Below, piece after piece: positions 47,306-57,394 of a stretch of 64,000 nt of DNA (positions are counted from its first letter, which is position 1; each line of letters begins with the position of its first letter). Source of the DNA: Isoetes taiwanensis (Eukaryota > Streptophyta > Lycopodiopsida > Isoetales > Isoetaceae); NCBI GenBank assembly GCA_021234155.1, contig JAJEKV010000340.1:1-64000 (forward strand), given 5' to 3'. The position numbers and the translations under genes were made by a program. Under the pieces are notes generated by a model, which saw only the letters and a list, made by a program, of their open reading frames with translations, did not search any database and was not told where the DNA came from.

Positions 47306-48544
47306 GGCTCCCGAAATTGGGTCAAACTGCCAAGCGGGTTCGCCCAGGCGAACCCCGAAAATTCGCCTTCAGCGAACCCTGAGGGGGGATGGCATCAAAG
47401 TTCGGGGCGCATGATCGCTGCGTGGCATTCTTTGCCGGGTTCGCTTGGGCGAACCAAACCCGGGTTAAGCGGTGGGATGTTGCGACGCGACGGCATGATG
47501 CAGCGCCCCACGGGTTCGCTTGGGCGAACCCAAAAGCGTGGCGGGGGGAACCCAAAAGCATGGCGGGGCGAACCTCTTGTCCGTTGTCCCATCTTGCCTC
47601 TCGGAGCTCGCCACGTCGCCTCACGTGTGCCGGTCAGAACCGTCCTTTGTGGTTCCGACATCGGGTCTGCAACAAATCAGCCGGCCGCCCCTTCGTCCGT
47701 CGCCATAGCTGAGCTTCGGCTCCTTGCAGCTCCAGACAGGGTGTGGCGATGGCTCTCAGGTAAGGATAAACGGAATCGGCGGGCTGGAGCTTCGATTCAA
47801 GCGGGGTTTGCTTGGGCTCAATGAAGATTCCCGAAGGTACAACACCTGCTCCACCGATCAAACCGATTTCCATCTCCAAGATACTTCTCTGTTTCTTAGA
47901 TGAGAATAATCAAAAAATGCCCTCGCAAGAGAGTGTACGAATGGCTAATCCGCTGTAGAAGTTTTAAGTTTATGCAGGAAGCTGGAGTAATCAAAGTTGT
48001 AGTAAGCAAAGATTAAGGCGACAAAAGCAAAGGGAGCAAAACGGAGCTTAAAACCGTTCTACTAGAATCGTCGCTTATTTGGGATCTAGCTCTGCCTCCT
48101 TAGGGGAGTATTCTGGCGGGCTTCTTGCTCTCACGGTTGATTGATTTAGTATTATTAGATTTTGGATCTGAAATCGAATCAAGCAGTAATGGTAGAACCA
48201 ATCTCGATCAAAGCCCCAAAACAGAGGGCTTAAGGATTTAGCTAACAGATTTCGTGCAAGTTTACCCGTGATATACCACATTGCATCGGGCAAAAGACAA
48301 GTGATTCGAGCCCGGGATTCGCTTGGGCTTAACCCCGTGGGGTAAATAAATGCCCCCGTGCATTTGCCCGATTCGCACGGTTATTTAACTGGTTGGGTCG
48401 GCTTGGGCTTAACCCTTGAGTAGTGCCATCGCAGGCGCCACCTCAACATGGCGGGTTAAGCTTGGGCGAATCCAGGGTTCGCCTCAAGGAATTTCTGGGT
48501 TCGCTTGGCGAACCTACTGGCTCCCGAACTCAATTTCGGGAGCC
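47306..48544. mobile_element. GC-rich element with terminal inverted repeats and internal palindromes
   Basis: The left end GGCTCCCGAAATTGGG (47306) is the reverse complement of the right end, which closes CAATTTCGGGAGCC at 48544. The right end is itself a hairpin (GGCTCCCGAA...TTCGGGAGCC, 48519-48544). Inside, the palindrome GGTTCGCTTGGGCGAACC or a close variant occurs at 47337, 47438, 47513 and 48498, with half-sites elsewhere. AGAGAGAGTATGCTCAC just outside the right end resembles GAGAGAGTACGCCCAC just outside the left. The frames inside are on both strands and lack domains. One minus frame (47879-47634, starting MEMEIGLIGGAGVVPSG) could be a captured gene fragment. MULE- or CACTA-like non-autonomous element suspected; superfamily unknown. 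Confidence 0.45.
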
Positions 48545-48918
48545 GATCGAAGCACCAGAGAGAGTATGCTCACCATAAGAATAATGGCCACAAATAAAAC
48601 CTTGATTCATGCTCTGCCATCTAGAAACATAATCCCTGCTACCATCGAAGATATCGTTAATTGGGTGAAAGCATGTTGTAATGGAACAAAAACGTGCATT
48701 TTAGCACCACAATTTTGGGTGCTAAGTGTGGTGGGATAAACCGAATTTGTAGTGGGAGAGGCAGTTATTTTTTCAAATATACACATGATTACTTATTCAA
48801 AATTTTGTCTTTTCTTAATTACACGATGCTTGTTTTCATTTTCCCCCAAAAACTCTGATCCCGCTCCCTAAATCCGGCAAGACCATTTTTTATTTCTGGC
48901 AAGAAGATCGATCACGAA
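48545..48918. other. Spacer before the Ulp1/FCP1 module
   Basis: No gene supported. A short plus frame (48569-48739) has no recognised domain. Confidence 0.3.
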
Positions 48919-49321
48919 ATGGCTCTGATTATACCGGACTTGAATGCCACGGGATACACCTACAAGGAAATGTACAGGCAAGAAAAGCATTACGCCACAC
49001 AAGAAGAAATCGAGTCTGTTCAGGGAAATCCACTTACAGGTGGGTTGCATTCTAGATTCGGGGATGCCCATGATTCTCTGTTGTTTAAAATATTGTTTTG
49101 TTTCATCATGCAGGTTGAAGAATCTGAGCAAGGAGAGGTATAATGAATATATGTCCCTTTACAGGAAAATCTCAAAAAAGAAGTGTGCCTGGGGAGGCAT
49201 GGCCTCACAGACTATGGCTATTGCGTATTACCTTCACACAAAAGGAAAAGAAATAAACCGGAGTTTGAGTTTCGCAATGATTAAGAGAAAAAAGGGTGCA
49301 AGCCTCTCCATCCCAACGTAA
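48919..49321 (+). pseudogene. Two exon-like blocks of an unknown transposon protein
   Basis: The first block starts MALIIPDLNATGYTYKEMYR and ends near a GTGGGT donor at 49039. The second follows a CATGCAG acceptor at 49112 and reads LKNLSKERYNEYMSLYRKIS then KKCAWGGMASQTMAIAYYL up to a stop at 49319. Good amino-acid composition suggests real coding origin, but the splice phases do not join cleanly. Same strand as, and upstream of, the FCP1-like and Ulp1-like units. Family not recognised. Confidence 0.35.
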
Positions 49322-49719
49322 GAGGAAGCATGCAAGCATTTCAAATAGTGAGGAAGCGAGCAAAATGCCACAGAGATGATGCTTCCTCTCTTGAAATGAC
49401 TAGGCCACAATTCAAGCCTCCTCAAGTTTGTAAGAAGAATCTGGGGAAAATCAACTGAAAAAATAGGTACTTTTCAACCCTCTTCTTCTAGAACCACCAT
49501 ATGATGCAATTTAATATTGGAACTGTTATTTTTCAGAAAGGTCTAGCAAGCTTGAACAATCAGGTACACCACTTCTTCTTCATTTGGGTGTGTTGTAAGT
49601 TATGTGTAGGAAATTTGTCTTTGCTAGTTTCGAAGTTGTGGTGGATAATTTCAGTTCCACGATAGTATGTAGCTCCAAATGTGTTACAGGGCAGTCATAT
49701 GGTGCCAATTATATGTTAA

Positions 49720-50200
49720 TAATATAGTTTATAGCATATGTAGTGTCATATATAGTACCAAACGTGGTACCTTATCTAAATAGTAAATTGGCTTCCATAT
49801 GTTTCTATACTTAGTGTCATATGTGATGTTAGATATGGTGATACTTGTGAATGGTGGATTGTCTGCCATATGTGGTGCCAACTGCTGCGCTAAATATTGC
49901 ACCACGCTATGTGCCACATGTGGGGTGGTGGATGCCTGCCGGATGTGGTGCTTTCTATGCATTGTGGTGCCACATGTGGTGTCTAATGTGGCACCACTAT
50001 GGATCCACATTTTGCACCACATGTGGTGTCTTTGACGCCATTTGTGGTGCGAAGTAATGGATGTCTGCCATATGTGGTGCTTTGGGTGCATTGTGGTGCC
50101 ACACCACATATGACGTCATTTGTGGTGCAAAGTTTGTTATGATGGAATTTGTGGTGTGTAAAGTGGTGCCTGTTGTCATGTGGTACTAACCTTGGATTAC
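49720..50200. repeat. TGTGGTG-rich array 1
   Basis: At least ten TGTGGTG and several inverted CACCACA/GCACCAC motifs in 480 bp, often as GCCACATGTGGTG or GGTGCCACATGTGGTG palindromes. The spacing is irregular (20-60 bp), so it is not a simple satellite. It lies between coding blocks of the putative element. Confidence 0.6.
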
Positions 50201-50988
50201 TTTCGGTTGAATTCAACAGACACCGGGAGAATGGATCAACTCTACAAGATCGGAAGTGATTGATGAGGCAAGGTTGCAAACTCGTGATCAAAGCCCCGCA
50301 GTGCTACAAATGAAGGTTCAAAGCACCTTGAGTTCCGCATCCAGAAGATGAATAAAGATTTAAAAAATGGGAAGGAATGATTAAGGATAAACCAAGTCGT
50401 GCGAGGCGGTATTTGGGCTATATGCCAAGATGCGGAGGTCGAGCTCAAGGAACTATTACCGTAACTTGAGCGGACAAAAAATCGAGGAGCTTCGGGAGGT
50501 GGAAGAACATACAACATTGAAAGTCTTTTGGGAACCAAGGTTAGAGAGGTTTACGTCTTGCAAGGACCGCGTCTTCCTTTATTTGTCTTGGATCCACTAC
50601 TTCCGGACCTTGATAAGGTGAAGATTATGGTAGTGGCTGTCCATTCTCGTGGCAAGCTCCTCCGGTGGATGGGGAAACCACTACCAACTTTGATTCTTTG
50701 AATGCAATCACCAATACCATCTTCCATGTCCTTTCAACCTCTTGAGGTACTTCATAACAAAATTCTGAAGTGCTTAGTATAATTGTATTCTCATTGACAA
50801 ATTTGTGTTCACTTTTGCAGGATTTGTAATCACATTTGCATTGAGAATTGTTGTCATGAATTTTCTCAAACATGGGTACAAGCCTTAGGTGTGAGTAGGG
50901 AGGATCAAAAGCAACTTCAAGCTACTGAGGCACTTATAGGTGAGCGCCCTTGTCATATTAAGATGCCAAAGCATAGTTACAATCAATT
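50201..50988 (+). other. Exon-like sequence between array 1 and the next ORF
   Basis: A block near 50821-50941 reads NHICIENCCHEFSQTWVQAL then GVSREDQKQLQATEALIG, with an upstream TTTTGCAG acceptor and a downstream GTGAGC donor. It is probably an exon of the same plus-strand gene as 50989-51470. Another frame at about 50420-50640 has broken coding character. Function unknown. Confidence 0.35.
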
Positions 50989-51470
50989 GTGATTCAATTC
51001 CGTGTTTTTGCGAGCATGGTGCCGTTTACTAATTCAGGTTTAATTGTTCATCTTGGTGGCAATGACTTTGTGAGTCCATATAGCACACCAAAAAGGGACT
51101 TATTTTCTACCCTCAAAGGTAACCAAGTCTTGTTTGATGCAATTGGGATATGTAGCTTACTTCTTCATCGCTCCTTTGTAGATATAGAGGTACAATGTGC
51201 TCAGTTAGGGGGACAAGACACTCACACCCCTTCAAAAGCATTAGACACAGATAGAAACTCGGGCAAATCAGAAGATGCATCAAAGTTACGAGGAACTTCG
51301 GACAAATCGGTAGATGTCAACAAATCAAGAGGGTGCATCAATTCAAGCTCCAATCCGGACAACAATCGCAAATCGCCAGATGCATTAAGTCATGCTCCAC
51401 ACCAATCGCCAAATCAGCAGATGCATCAAAGTTATGATCCGAACAAATCGATAGGTGAATGTAAGTCACA
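50989..51470 (+). CDS. Unknown protein exon with Ser/Asn/Asp-rich repeats
   Basis: An open frame with an ordered start (VPFTNSGLIVHLGGNDFVSP) and a low-complexity second half built on repeats of the type K-S-x-D-x-x-K-x-R-G/Q (GKSEDASKLRG, DKSVDVNKSRG, SPNQQMHQSYDPNKS). A GTAAGT donor lies at 51461 after IGE. It precedes the FCP1-like ORF on the same strand. The direct splice to the CTGG at 51549 gives the wrong phase for the FCP1-like frame, so the relation is uncertain. Confidence 0.4.
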
Positions 51471-51548
51471 AGGTAACTTCCAACCTTTTGTGCCTGTCTT
51501 CTTTTTAATTTGACCCATATAGTTACAGAATCTGTTAAATTTTTGTAG

Positions 51549-52325
51549 CTGGAAGTGTCTCAGAGAAAAATCAAGAGCAGAATTCCAAGCAAAAGACACC
51601 TCCAAGACATGCTGAAGCAGAAGTTTCCAGCCCTGCACCAAGACATCTTTGAAGGAAGTTTCGATGCGACTAAGACATCTTTGAAGCGCGAAGTTTCGAT
51701 ACCGCACCAACTCGTCCATGAGAAGACTACAAGGTTAAGCCCAATCCTGCTTGTTTTTTACTACAATGGAGTTTTGGGTAGAAGCTATGACAAGAATCAA
51801 AAAATACCCACTGCCAAAGAAGAGGGTGTTACCATGATCCAACTTAACAGATCCAAGATTGCAGTAACTAAACCAGGCTGGGCCGAGTTCTTAGATTGGT
51901 GCAGTCAGAATTTTCATATAGCACTTTGGTCTAGCCTGCAGGCTCAAAACATGAGAGTGATAGTTAAGGGAGCATTGATGAAATACAAGGACAAATTCCA
52001 GTTCATATGGACTCAGGATCAGTGTACACGCACAAATTTCTACGACGCATATCCAGGTTTCACAAAAGAGAACGTGCTTCTCATTGATGACAGCAGATAC
52101 AAAGGGTACCTCAATGAGCCAAACACCATGATCTGTCCAAACAGCTGGAGCCCTGGCAGAGTAGATGGCAATTTCCTCATGAATGATCTAAAGGATTGGC
52201 TTCAGAGGTTGCTGAAGGCAGAGAATGTGCAAAGTTATGTCGAAAGCAACAAAATGTTGAATATGTTTGATACTGAGAGTCAAATTTGTATTAATATGAT
52301 GAAAAAACATAGAACTAAAGCCTAG
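51549..52325 (+). CDS. FCP1-like HAD-fold domain protein (transposon-associated, motif I changed)
   Basis: An intact frame of about 256 residues (numbering from 51555). The FCP1/CTD-phosphatase-like HAD fold shows motif I at ILLVFYYNGVLG (66-77), where the usual D-x-[DN] reads Y-Y-N. It also has HIALWSSL (121-128, motif II), WTQDQCTRTNF, and LLIDDSRYKGYLNEPNT (175-191, motif III, IDD intact). Members of this family dephosphorylate Ser in the RNA polymerase II CTD or other proteins. Loss of the nucleophilic Asp predicts an inactive, scaffold-like domain. No ATG is obvious at the start, so it is probably the last exon of a spliced gene. It lies 0.15 kb before the Ulp1-like unit, same strand, inside the putative large element. 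Confidence 0.6.
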   Translation: MEVSQRKIKSRIPSKRHLQDMLKQKFPALHQDIFEGSFDATKTSLKREVSIPHQLVHEKTTRLSPILLVFYYNGVLGRSYDKNQKIPTAKEEGVTMIQLNRSKIAVTKPGWAEFLDWCSQNFHIALWSSLQAQNMRVIVKGALMKYKDKFQFIWTQDQCTRTNFYDAYPGFTKENVLLIDDSRYKGYLNEPNTMICPNSWSPGRVDGNFLMNDLKDWLQRLLKAENVQSYVESNKMLNMFDTESQICINMMKKHRTKA

Positions 52326-52454
52326 AAATAGTATTATTGTGTATATGATGTAACTTCTCTATACTTTTTAATATAAACAAAGTTTTACTTCAATTGTTCA
52401 TTTCTTGGCTATTTCAATGTTCCTCAAGGTTTTCAATGATCTTCCATTTCTTTG

Positions 52455-53300
52455 AATGTAAACTTACACCACCAAAGACGAGGGCTGGAGTTGTTAAGAG
52501 CGCACATCCGACCAGAACACTTGCCACTTGAAGTGTTTAAAGGACAGGAGGAGCCTATTGTACTTGATCAAGATTCAATCAGAATATTGGAGAAAAGTAG
52601 GGATTGGTTCAGTGACAGAATAGTCCATTTCTTCATGAGGTTAGTAATTTAATATAAACAACTCAGATTTGAAGTCTTCTGTTGTTTTTTAAAGCATCTT
52701 GTTTTACCAATCCTTGGACTTTGGCAGGTGTATGCACCAATTCTGCATCAAGCATGACATGGAACAGAGGTTCCATTTCATGGATCCGCTTATTTACACA
52801 TTATTGTCAAACGAGCATGCTTCAAAGGACAAACCTGGTTGAACCCTCAACTTGCAATTTCGAATGTACCATTACGCCAAAGATGTTATTATCAGCAAAG
52901 ACCGGACGGTGTATGTCATTGTAGGTCTTGGAGGTCACCCGGTTAAATGTCACCCGTGTGTGTACCATTTTTGACCTAGAAATGTACAAGGGCTTCGAGC
53001 CTGTCATGAGTTTTGTTGAGGATGCAAACACAAAATTCCCAAGCACCATAAAGCTGCACCACAAGAGAATTACAAGTTCCCCCACTCAGTGTGATTGCTG
53101 GTCGTGTGGTCCTGCTATATGTGTCTTTGTAAAGAAAGTTGTGGCTGCAGTAATGCGAGACTTGGACATACTATCCCAATGCAAGGTGAGTTCGTAAATT
53201 TGAAGGTATTACTCATCCAATGTGAGGCCTGATATGTTTGTTGCAGGGTGTACCAATCTCTAGCTGGAGCCGTTGGACACTTGTGCAGAATGATGATTGA
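52455..53300 (+). pseudogene. Ulp1/C48 SUMO-protease-like gene, broken
   Basis: Exons: about 52455-52639 (RDWFSDRIVHFFMR, the W-x-x-D-x-x-I Ulp1 entry motif), 52728-53185 and 53247-53300, all GT-AG. The catalytic His is in GLGGHPVKC, where HW is more usual, and the Asp is in YHFDLEMYKG. The Gln and Cys are in TQCDCWSCGPAICVF. So His, Asp, Gln and Cys are all present. Lesions: an in-frame TGA at 52840-52842 and a one-base insertion in the T-run at about 52971. Ulp1-type cysteine proteases are carried by several plant DNA transposons (some MULEs, Zisupton-like) as well as by host deSUMOylation genes. The surroundings here favour a transposon. Confidence 0.6.
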
Positions 53301-53587
53301 TGTTGTGAAGCACAGTTGCTCTAGTAATGAAGCTGAGGTTGACAGATCACTAGATCTTTACTTGTAATCTATTGTTTGTATTATTGTAACCAAAGAGGTT
53401 ATTCTTGTAACCTGTTCTTTCATTGACACTCTAATGTACATTGTTGTATACTATTGTATACAATAGACTTTTCTGGCTAACCAGAGCAACACTCTGGTGG
53501 AGTTCAAATCTCCAGAAGAAATTGATGTAAATTAACGTATCTTGGAATAAAAAGCTAAAGATGTATTCAAAGAGACATCTAGATGAA

Positions 53588-53735
53588 AATGACAATGTGG
53601 TGATACATGTGGTGACATGTGGTGAATCATGTGGTGACATGTGGTGCATATGGTGAATCATGTGGTGAATACTGTGGTGATACTGTAGTGATGCAAATGG
53701 TACATATGGTGAATCATGTGGTGACATGTGGTGGG
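53588..53735 (+). repeat. TGTGGTG-rich array 2
   Basis: About nine TGTGGTG motifs, mostly in the frame CATGTGGTGAAT or CATGTGGTGACATGTGGTG. Period about 11-16 bp. It follows the end of the Ulp1-like unit by 290 bp. Confidence 0.65.
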
Positions 53736-54230
53736 TGGCTCGGCTCCTGAGGTGTGCAATCGTATGCATGCAAACGTCCCTTTCCTCTTCTGCCTCATTC
53801 CCAAAATCGTATGCTTGCATCCCTTTTATTCCCAAAATTCTGCCCTGCAGCTTCATTCCGTCCATTTCGTTCATTCCGTCCCCATCGTTCATTCCGTCTA
53901 TGGCCAGGTTCAAAACTACAGTGCGCAGGAGTACTCCAGCCATTGTGCCTGCTCCTTCACCGCCAGCACGGTCAGAATTCGTGTCTTCGTCTAGAGGCCA
54001 TCCTGTTACAGTGGTGGCCAAGTTCACTCCACCAGAAGTGAAAAGCTTATCACCGAGGCACAAGCTGTCTGTTCGATCCAGGTTCTGGAATGGGTCGATC
54101 GAGGTTACCCCGACGAGGAGCGTCTTCTGGAAATGAAGATGTATGCCATGGAGGACGACCTCCATATAGAGCTGAGGATGGCCCTCGCCTGAAGATCAAG
54201 CCTGCTCCAGCCCTGATTAGTTTAGATTTG
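53736..54230 (+). other. Short frames between array 2 and the convergent module
   Basis: An ATG at 53900 opens 78 residues (MARFKTTVRRSTPAIVPAPS, Pro/Ser/Arg-rich). In another frame, about 54005-54193 reads LITEAQAVCSIQVLEWVDRG then YPDEERLLEMKMYAMEDDL before TGA, and this looks more protein-like. The two may be joined by a frameshift. No family recognised. GTGGGTGGCTCGG at 53728 recurs at 54666. Confidence 0.3.
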
Positions 54231-55055
54231 TTTTTTTAATCCCTGGTTTTTGCAATGGTCCTTGTGACTATTTTTTGTAAAGCTTTTTCATTAAAGACAG
54301 AACTTGTTTTGCAATAGTCCTTGTGACTCTATTTTTTGTAAAGCTTTTTCATTAATGACAGAAGTCCTCTTCTCTACAGCTGTTGTGACTATTTTTTTTG
54401 CTTTAACTGTTCTCTGAGTTTCCACTATTCTTTCAGTTAACTGAACTGTTTCTATCCTTTTCTGTACAGATATAAGAGACATGTTTGGTATTTAGTTTGT
54501 AACTCAAATGACAGTTTTTGTCATTAATTATAAAATGCAAAGTACAAAACAAAGTATGCCTTTACTGAAATAGCATACCAAAACAAACAGAATTTCAAGG
54601 TGCAGAATTTATGATCTGCACACTAACAAAATATGGTAACCAGCAGCAAATAGAAAAATATGAGGTGGGTGGCTCGGGTTCAAAAGAAACTGAAAAGAAA
54701 AACACAGAATTCCCTGAAGCAAAAGTTAGTGGCCTTGCAAGAATCTTTGCACAAAGTAGAGCTTAATGAATTTTGGCCTCATATCAATTCAGGGACCTAA
54801 TTTGGGATCCATATATTGCTATCACCAAAATCAGTCAAGATACTGTGAGGAATATAAGAGCCATTCCATTTTCTAACCGGGTCAAAAAATGGTCAATGCT
54901 TCTGGCTGATTGTGGTGAAAACTATGGTGACAACTGTGGGTGAAAACTGTGGTGATGCAAACGTTGTTTTTAACAAAATTATCTAAAGATGTCTTAGATA
55001 CATATCGATGAGCAAAATATTTGGACCAAGTTTTTCTTTTTTTTCAAGTTCAGTT
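54231..55055. other. Non-coding junction of convergent modules
   Basis: Holds a 60-bp tandem pair at about 54247-54365 (TTGTAAAGCTTTTTCATTAA in each unit) and a small cluster of GTGGTGA motifs at 54910-54960. No gene. Transcription units converge here from both sides. Confidence 0.4.
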
Positions 55056-56644
55056 CTAGACCATTTCCTCCACATTCTGCATGGTTAAATCAGGGACCTC
55101 ATTCCTGCCAAACATCTTCAGCAACATGTCTAGCGTGGTAGTACTGTAGTTAGTGAAGTCCAATAAGAGGAGGACATGGGCCTCCCTTCTTTGCTGCCAT
55201 TTGTGGTATAAGTTCTGAAAGTAAGGCTTCAGACTATTGAACCTCCACAATTCATGCTGCTTCAGCACTTTTTTGATGGCTTTGGCATGCACCATCTCCC
55301 TTCTAAGTGCCTTAAAAGTTTCTACCGCTCAAGCTTAGAAAGCCGGATTCTTCTTCATCCGAGTATTCAAGATTCCTCATCATCCTATCAGCAGCACCAA
55401 ACCTATTCAATCTACTCTGCCCGTCTGTGTAGCACATCATCACAAATATTAAGATTAGTAATATAGAAATCACGTTCTACCACAAAGAAAGGGAACCTTC
55501 ATCACACGCTTTGGCTTCTAAGTCTTTAAGCCTATCAGGGAATTAACCTATGTTTTAAGCCTAGAATACCTCGAATTCATGGATCCTCCCGTTGGCCCTG
55601 CTCCTCTAATATCCCTGTTCTGGTTTATTTGCTCCAAAGATAGGTCCTACCGGATGCATTGCATTTGAATCGGGCGAAATTGTTTGTGTTCGTGTTCTCC
55701 TTCTGTCTTCTTCCGCCATAGCTGGATTGGGATAAGCCAATGTCTGCATGCAAAACTAGATTTAGGGTTTCCGTCCAATGCTTCCTGCCGAGCCAGCTTT
55801 TGAATGATTGACCCTGCATTTGATGTGACAGATTTCCAATGGTGGGTTTCATCATGTGTTTCTGTCCCATTACGTTTCATCCTTAATGTAACTTTTTCAG
55901 GTGTCACTTTCACCCTGCTCCCACCAAATCCGACTCTTTGGATGTTGTACCTTTTCCCTTAGTCTATTAAAGAGTGAAGATTGAAGACTGAAGATCCATA
56001 TTAAACATATAAAATGATTTGTATTAAACATTTTCAGATTACATGAGAAACAAAACTTCTTATATACATTGCTTTCATTTCTCGGTCTTATATACATTGC
56101 CTTCTTGTGGATCTATCAAAAGAGATCCGGGTCCAGCTCCTCCTCGTCCTCTTCTATGATCACCGGATCGGTGGCCACCGGGTCACTTGCCGAGCCTATT
56201 TCCTCCCATTTTGGAGGGAAAGCAAAAACTATAATGGGTGCGGTGTTACCAAAGCGGAATAGCAGCTTCTCCATGTGCATCTGCTTGGCCTTGTGATGAT
56301 AGAACATATCCCCAAGTGAAGGAATTGGTCCTCAGTAAACAACCTATCATAACTAAACAAGAACCTGTCTAAGCGTAAAGGCTTGGTAGCCATTAAGGAG
56401 AAAAAGGTTTCAACCTTTGCGGATCTTGGTCAATAGTATGAGAAATAGGCCAAAGATGATCGTTCTTAAAAATTTCAGTGGCAGCAGAGTAAGGAGAGGG
56501 GTCTGGGAGGTTCGGTGTACAATTCATCCTCCTCGTGAGAGCTTTCAGCATTTCTGTGATCATATTTTCATCCGGTGAATAGAGAAATTTCTGTTTTCGA
56601 GGATGTCCATCCATTCTGACATTGGTGAAAATCGGGGACAACAC
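55056..56644 (-). pseudogene. Unknown transposon-associated protein gene, frameshifted
   Basis: Coding-like blocks on the minus strand: 56644-56393 (NMITEMLKALTRRMNCTPNL then YSAATEIFKNDHLW), 56410-56310 (SLMATKPLRLDRFLFSYDRL then FTEDQFLHLG), 56307-56116 (KLLFRFGNTAPIIVFAFPPK then WEEIG, and an acidic tail), and 55440-55056 (RMMRNLEYSDEEESGF, then ELWRFNSLKPYFQNLYHKWQ, ending EEMV). Frames shift by one base at a G-run near 56308 and a T-run near 55311. No family recognised. It is downstream of the transposase-like gene in the same orientation, so probably the second ORF of the same element. Confidence 0.45.
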
Positions 56645-57059
56645 GCCTAGGTATTAGGGGCTCTTCTTTCTCGGGTCACATTGTCCCATTCCGGTACTCC
56701 TTGGTTTTGCAAAGATCCGGAAGGTGAAGTTGGCCATGTCGGAACCCGAACTGTGAGTCAGCCAGAAATCAGAAACGCTTCCCAATCAGAATCAGAACCG
56801 CTTCGGAAGTAGCTGCCAGAAACTATAAGTGCTCCCCAAACTGGCCAAAATGTAAACTTCGGGCCGGGAGCGGAAGAATGGCACTCGGGCCTTTTGGGTT
56901 GTCCGAGGTCATTAATTTTCGCCATCCCCTAATGATTTTCGGGTACGGATGTCAGCCAAAGGATGATGAGGGGAATTGATGGAACCGAGAGAATTTAAGG
57001 AAAAGGAAAGAAAAAGTGGAAAAGCTGTTCAGAAGGATCTATCTGGCTCGGGAAAAGAG

Positions 57060-57150
57060 CCAGAAAGTGAAACATGTGGTGAAACATGTGGTGACACATG
57101 TGATGAACCTGGCGTGGTGACTCATGTGGTGAAACATGTGGTGAACCTGG
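57060..57150 (+). repeat. TGTGGTG-rich array 3
   Basis: Four TGTGGTG motifs plus variants, in the pattern ACATGTGGTGAAACATGTGGTG, and two copies of GAACCTGGCG. It lies between the two minus-strand ORFs. Confidence 0.6.
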
Positions 57151-57394
57151 CGCATGTTACATCAAAGACATCAAAATACAATTACATATTACATCAAAAG
57201 CAAACATATTACATTGAAACAAGGGACATCAAAATGCAATTGAGCATGGAATTGAGTTTCTTATATTGTTCCCAAACAAGGCAAGACACAACAACATATA
57301 TTCAAAATTTCTGAATCATTTCCTAACCTGTAAGAATGTGTCCAACAATGAACTTAGGATCTCAGCTGACGTCATACTGTAGCTCCAGAAAAAA

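Noticed and set aside
47389-47824. Overlapping GC-rich frames of 88-137 residues on both strands
   Set aside because: High GC removes stop codons in all frames; the frames consist of the palindromic repeat and have no domain.
49720-50200. CRISPR-like array
   Set aside because: The TGTGGTG motif is short, irregularly spaced and palindromic, without spacers of constant length, and the genome is eukaryotic.
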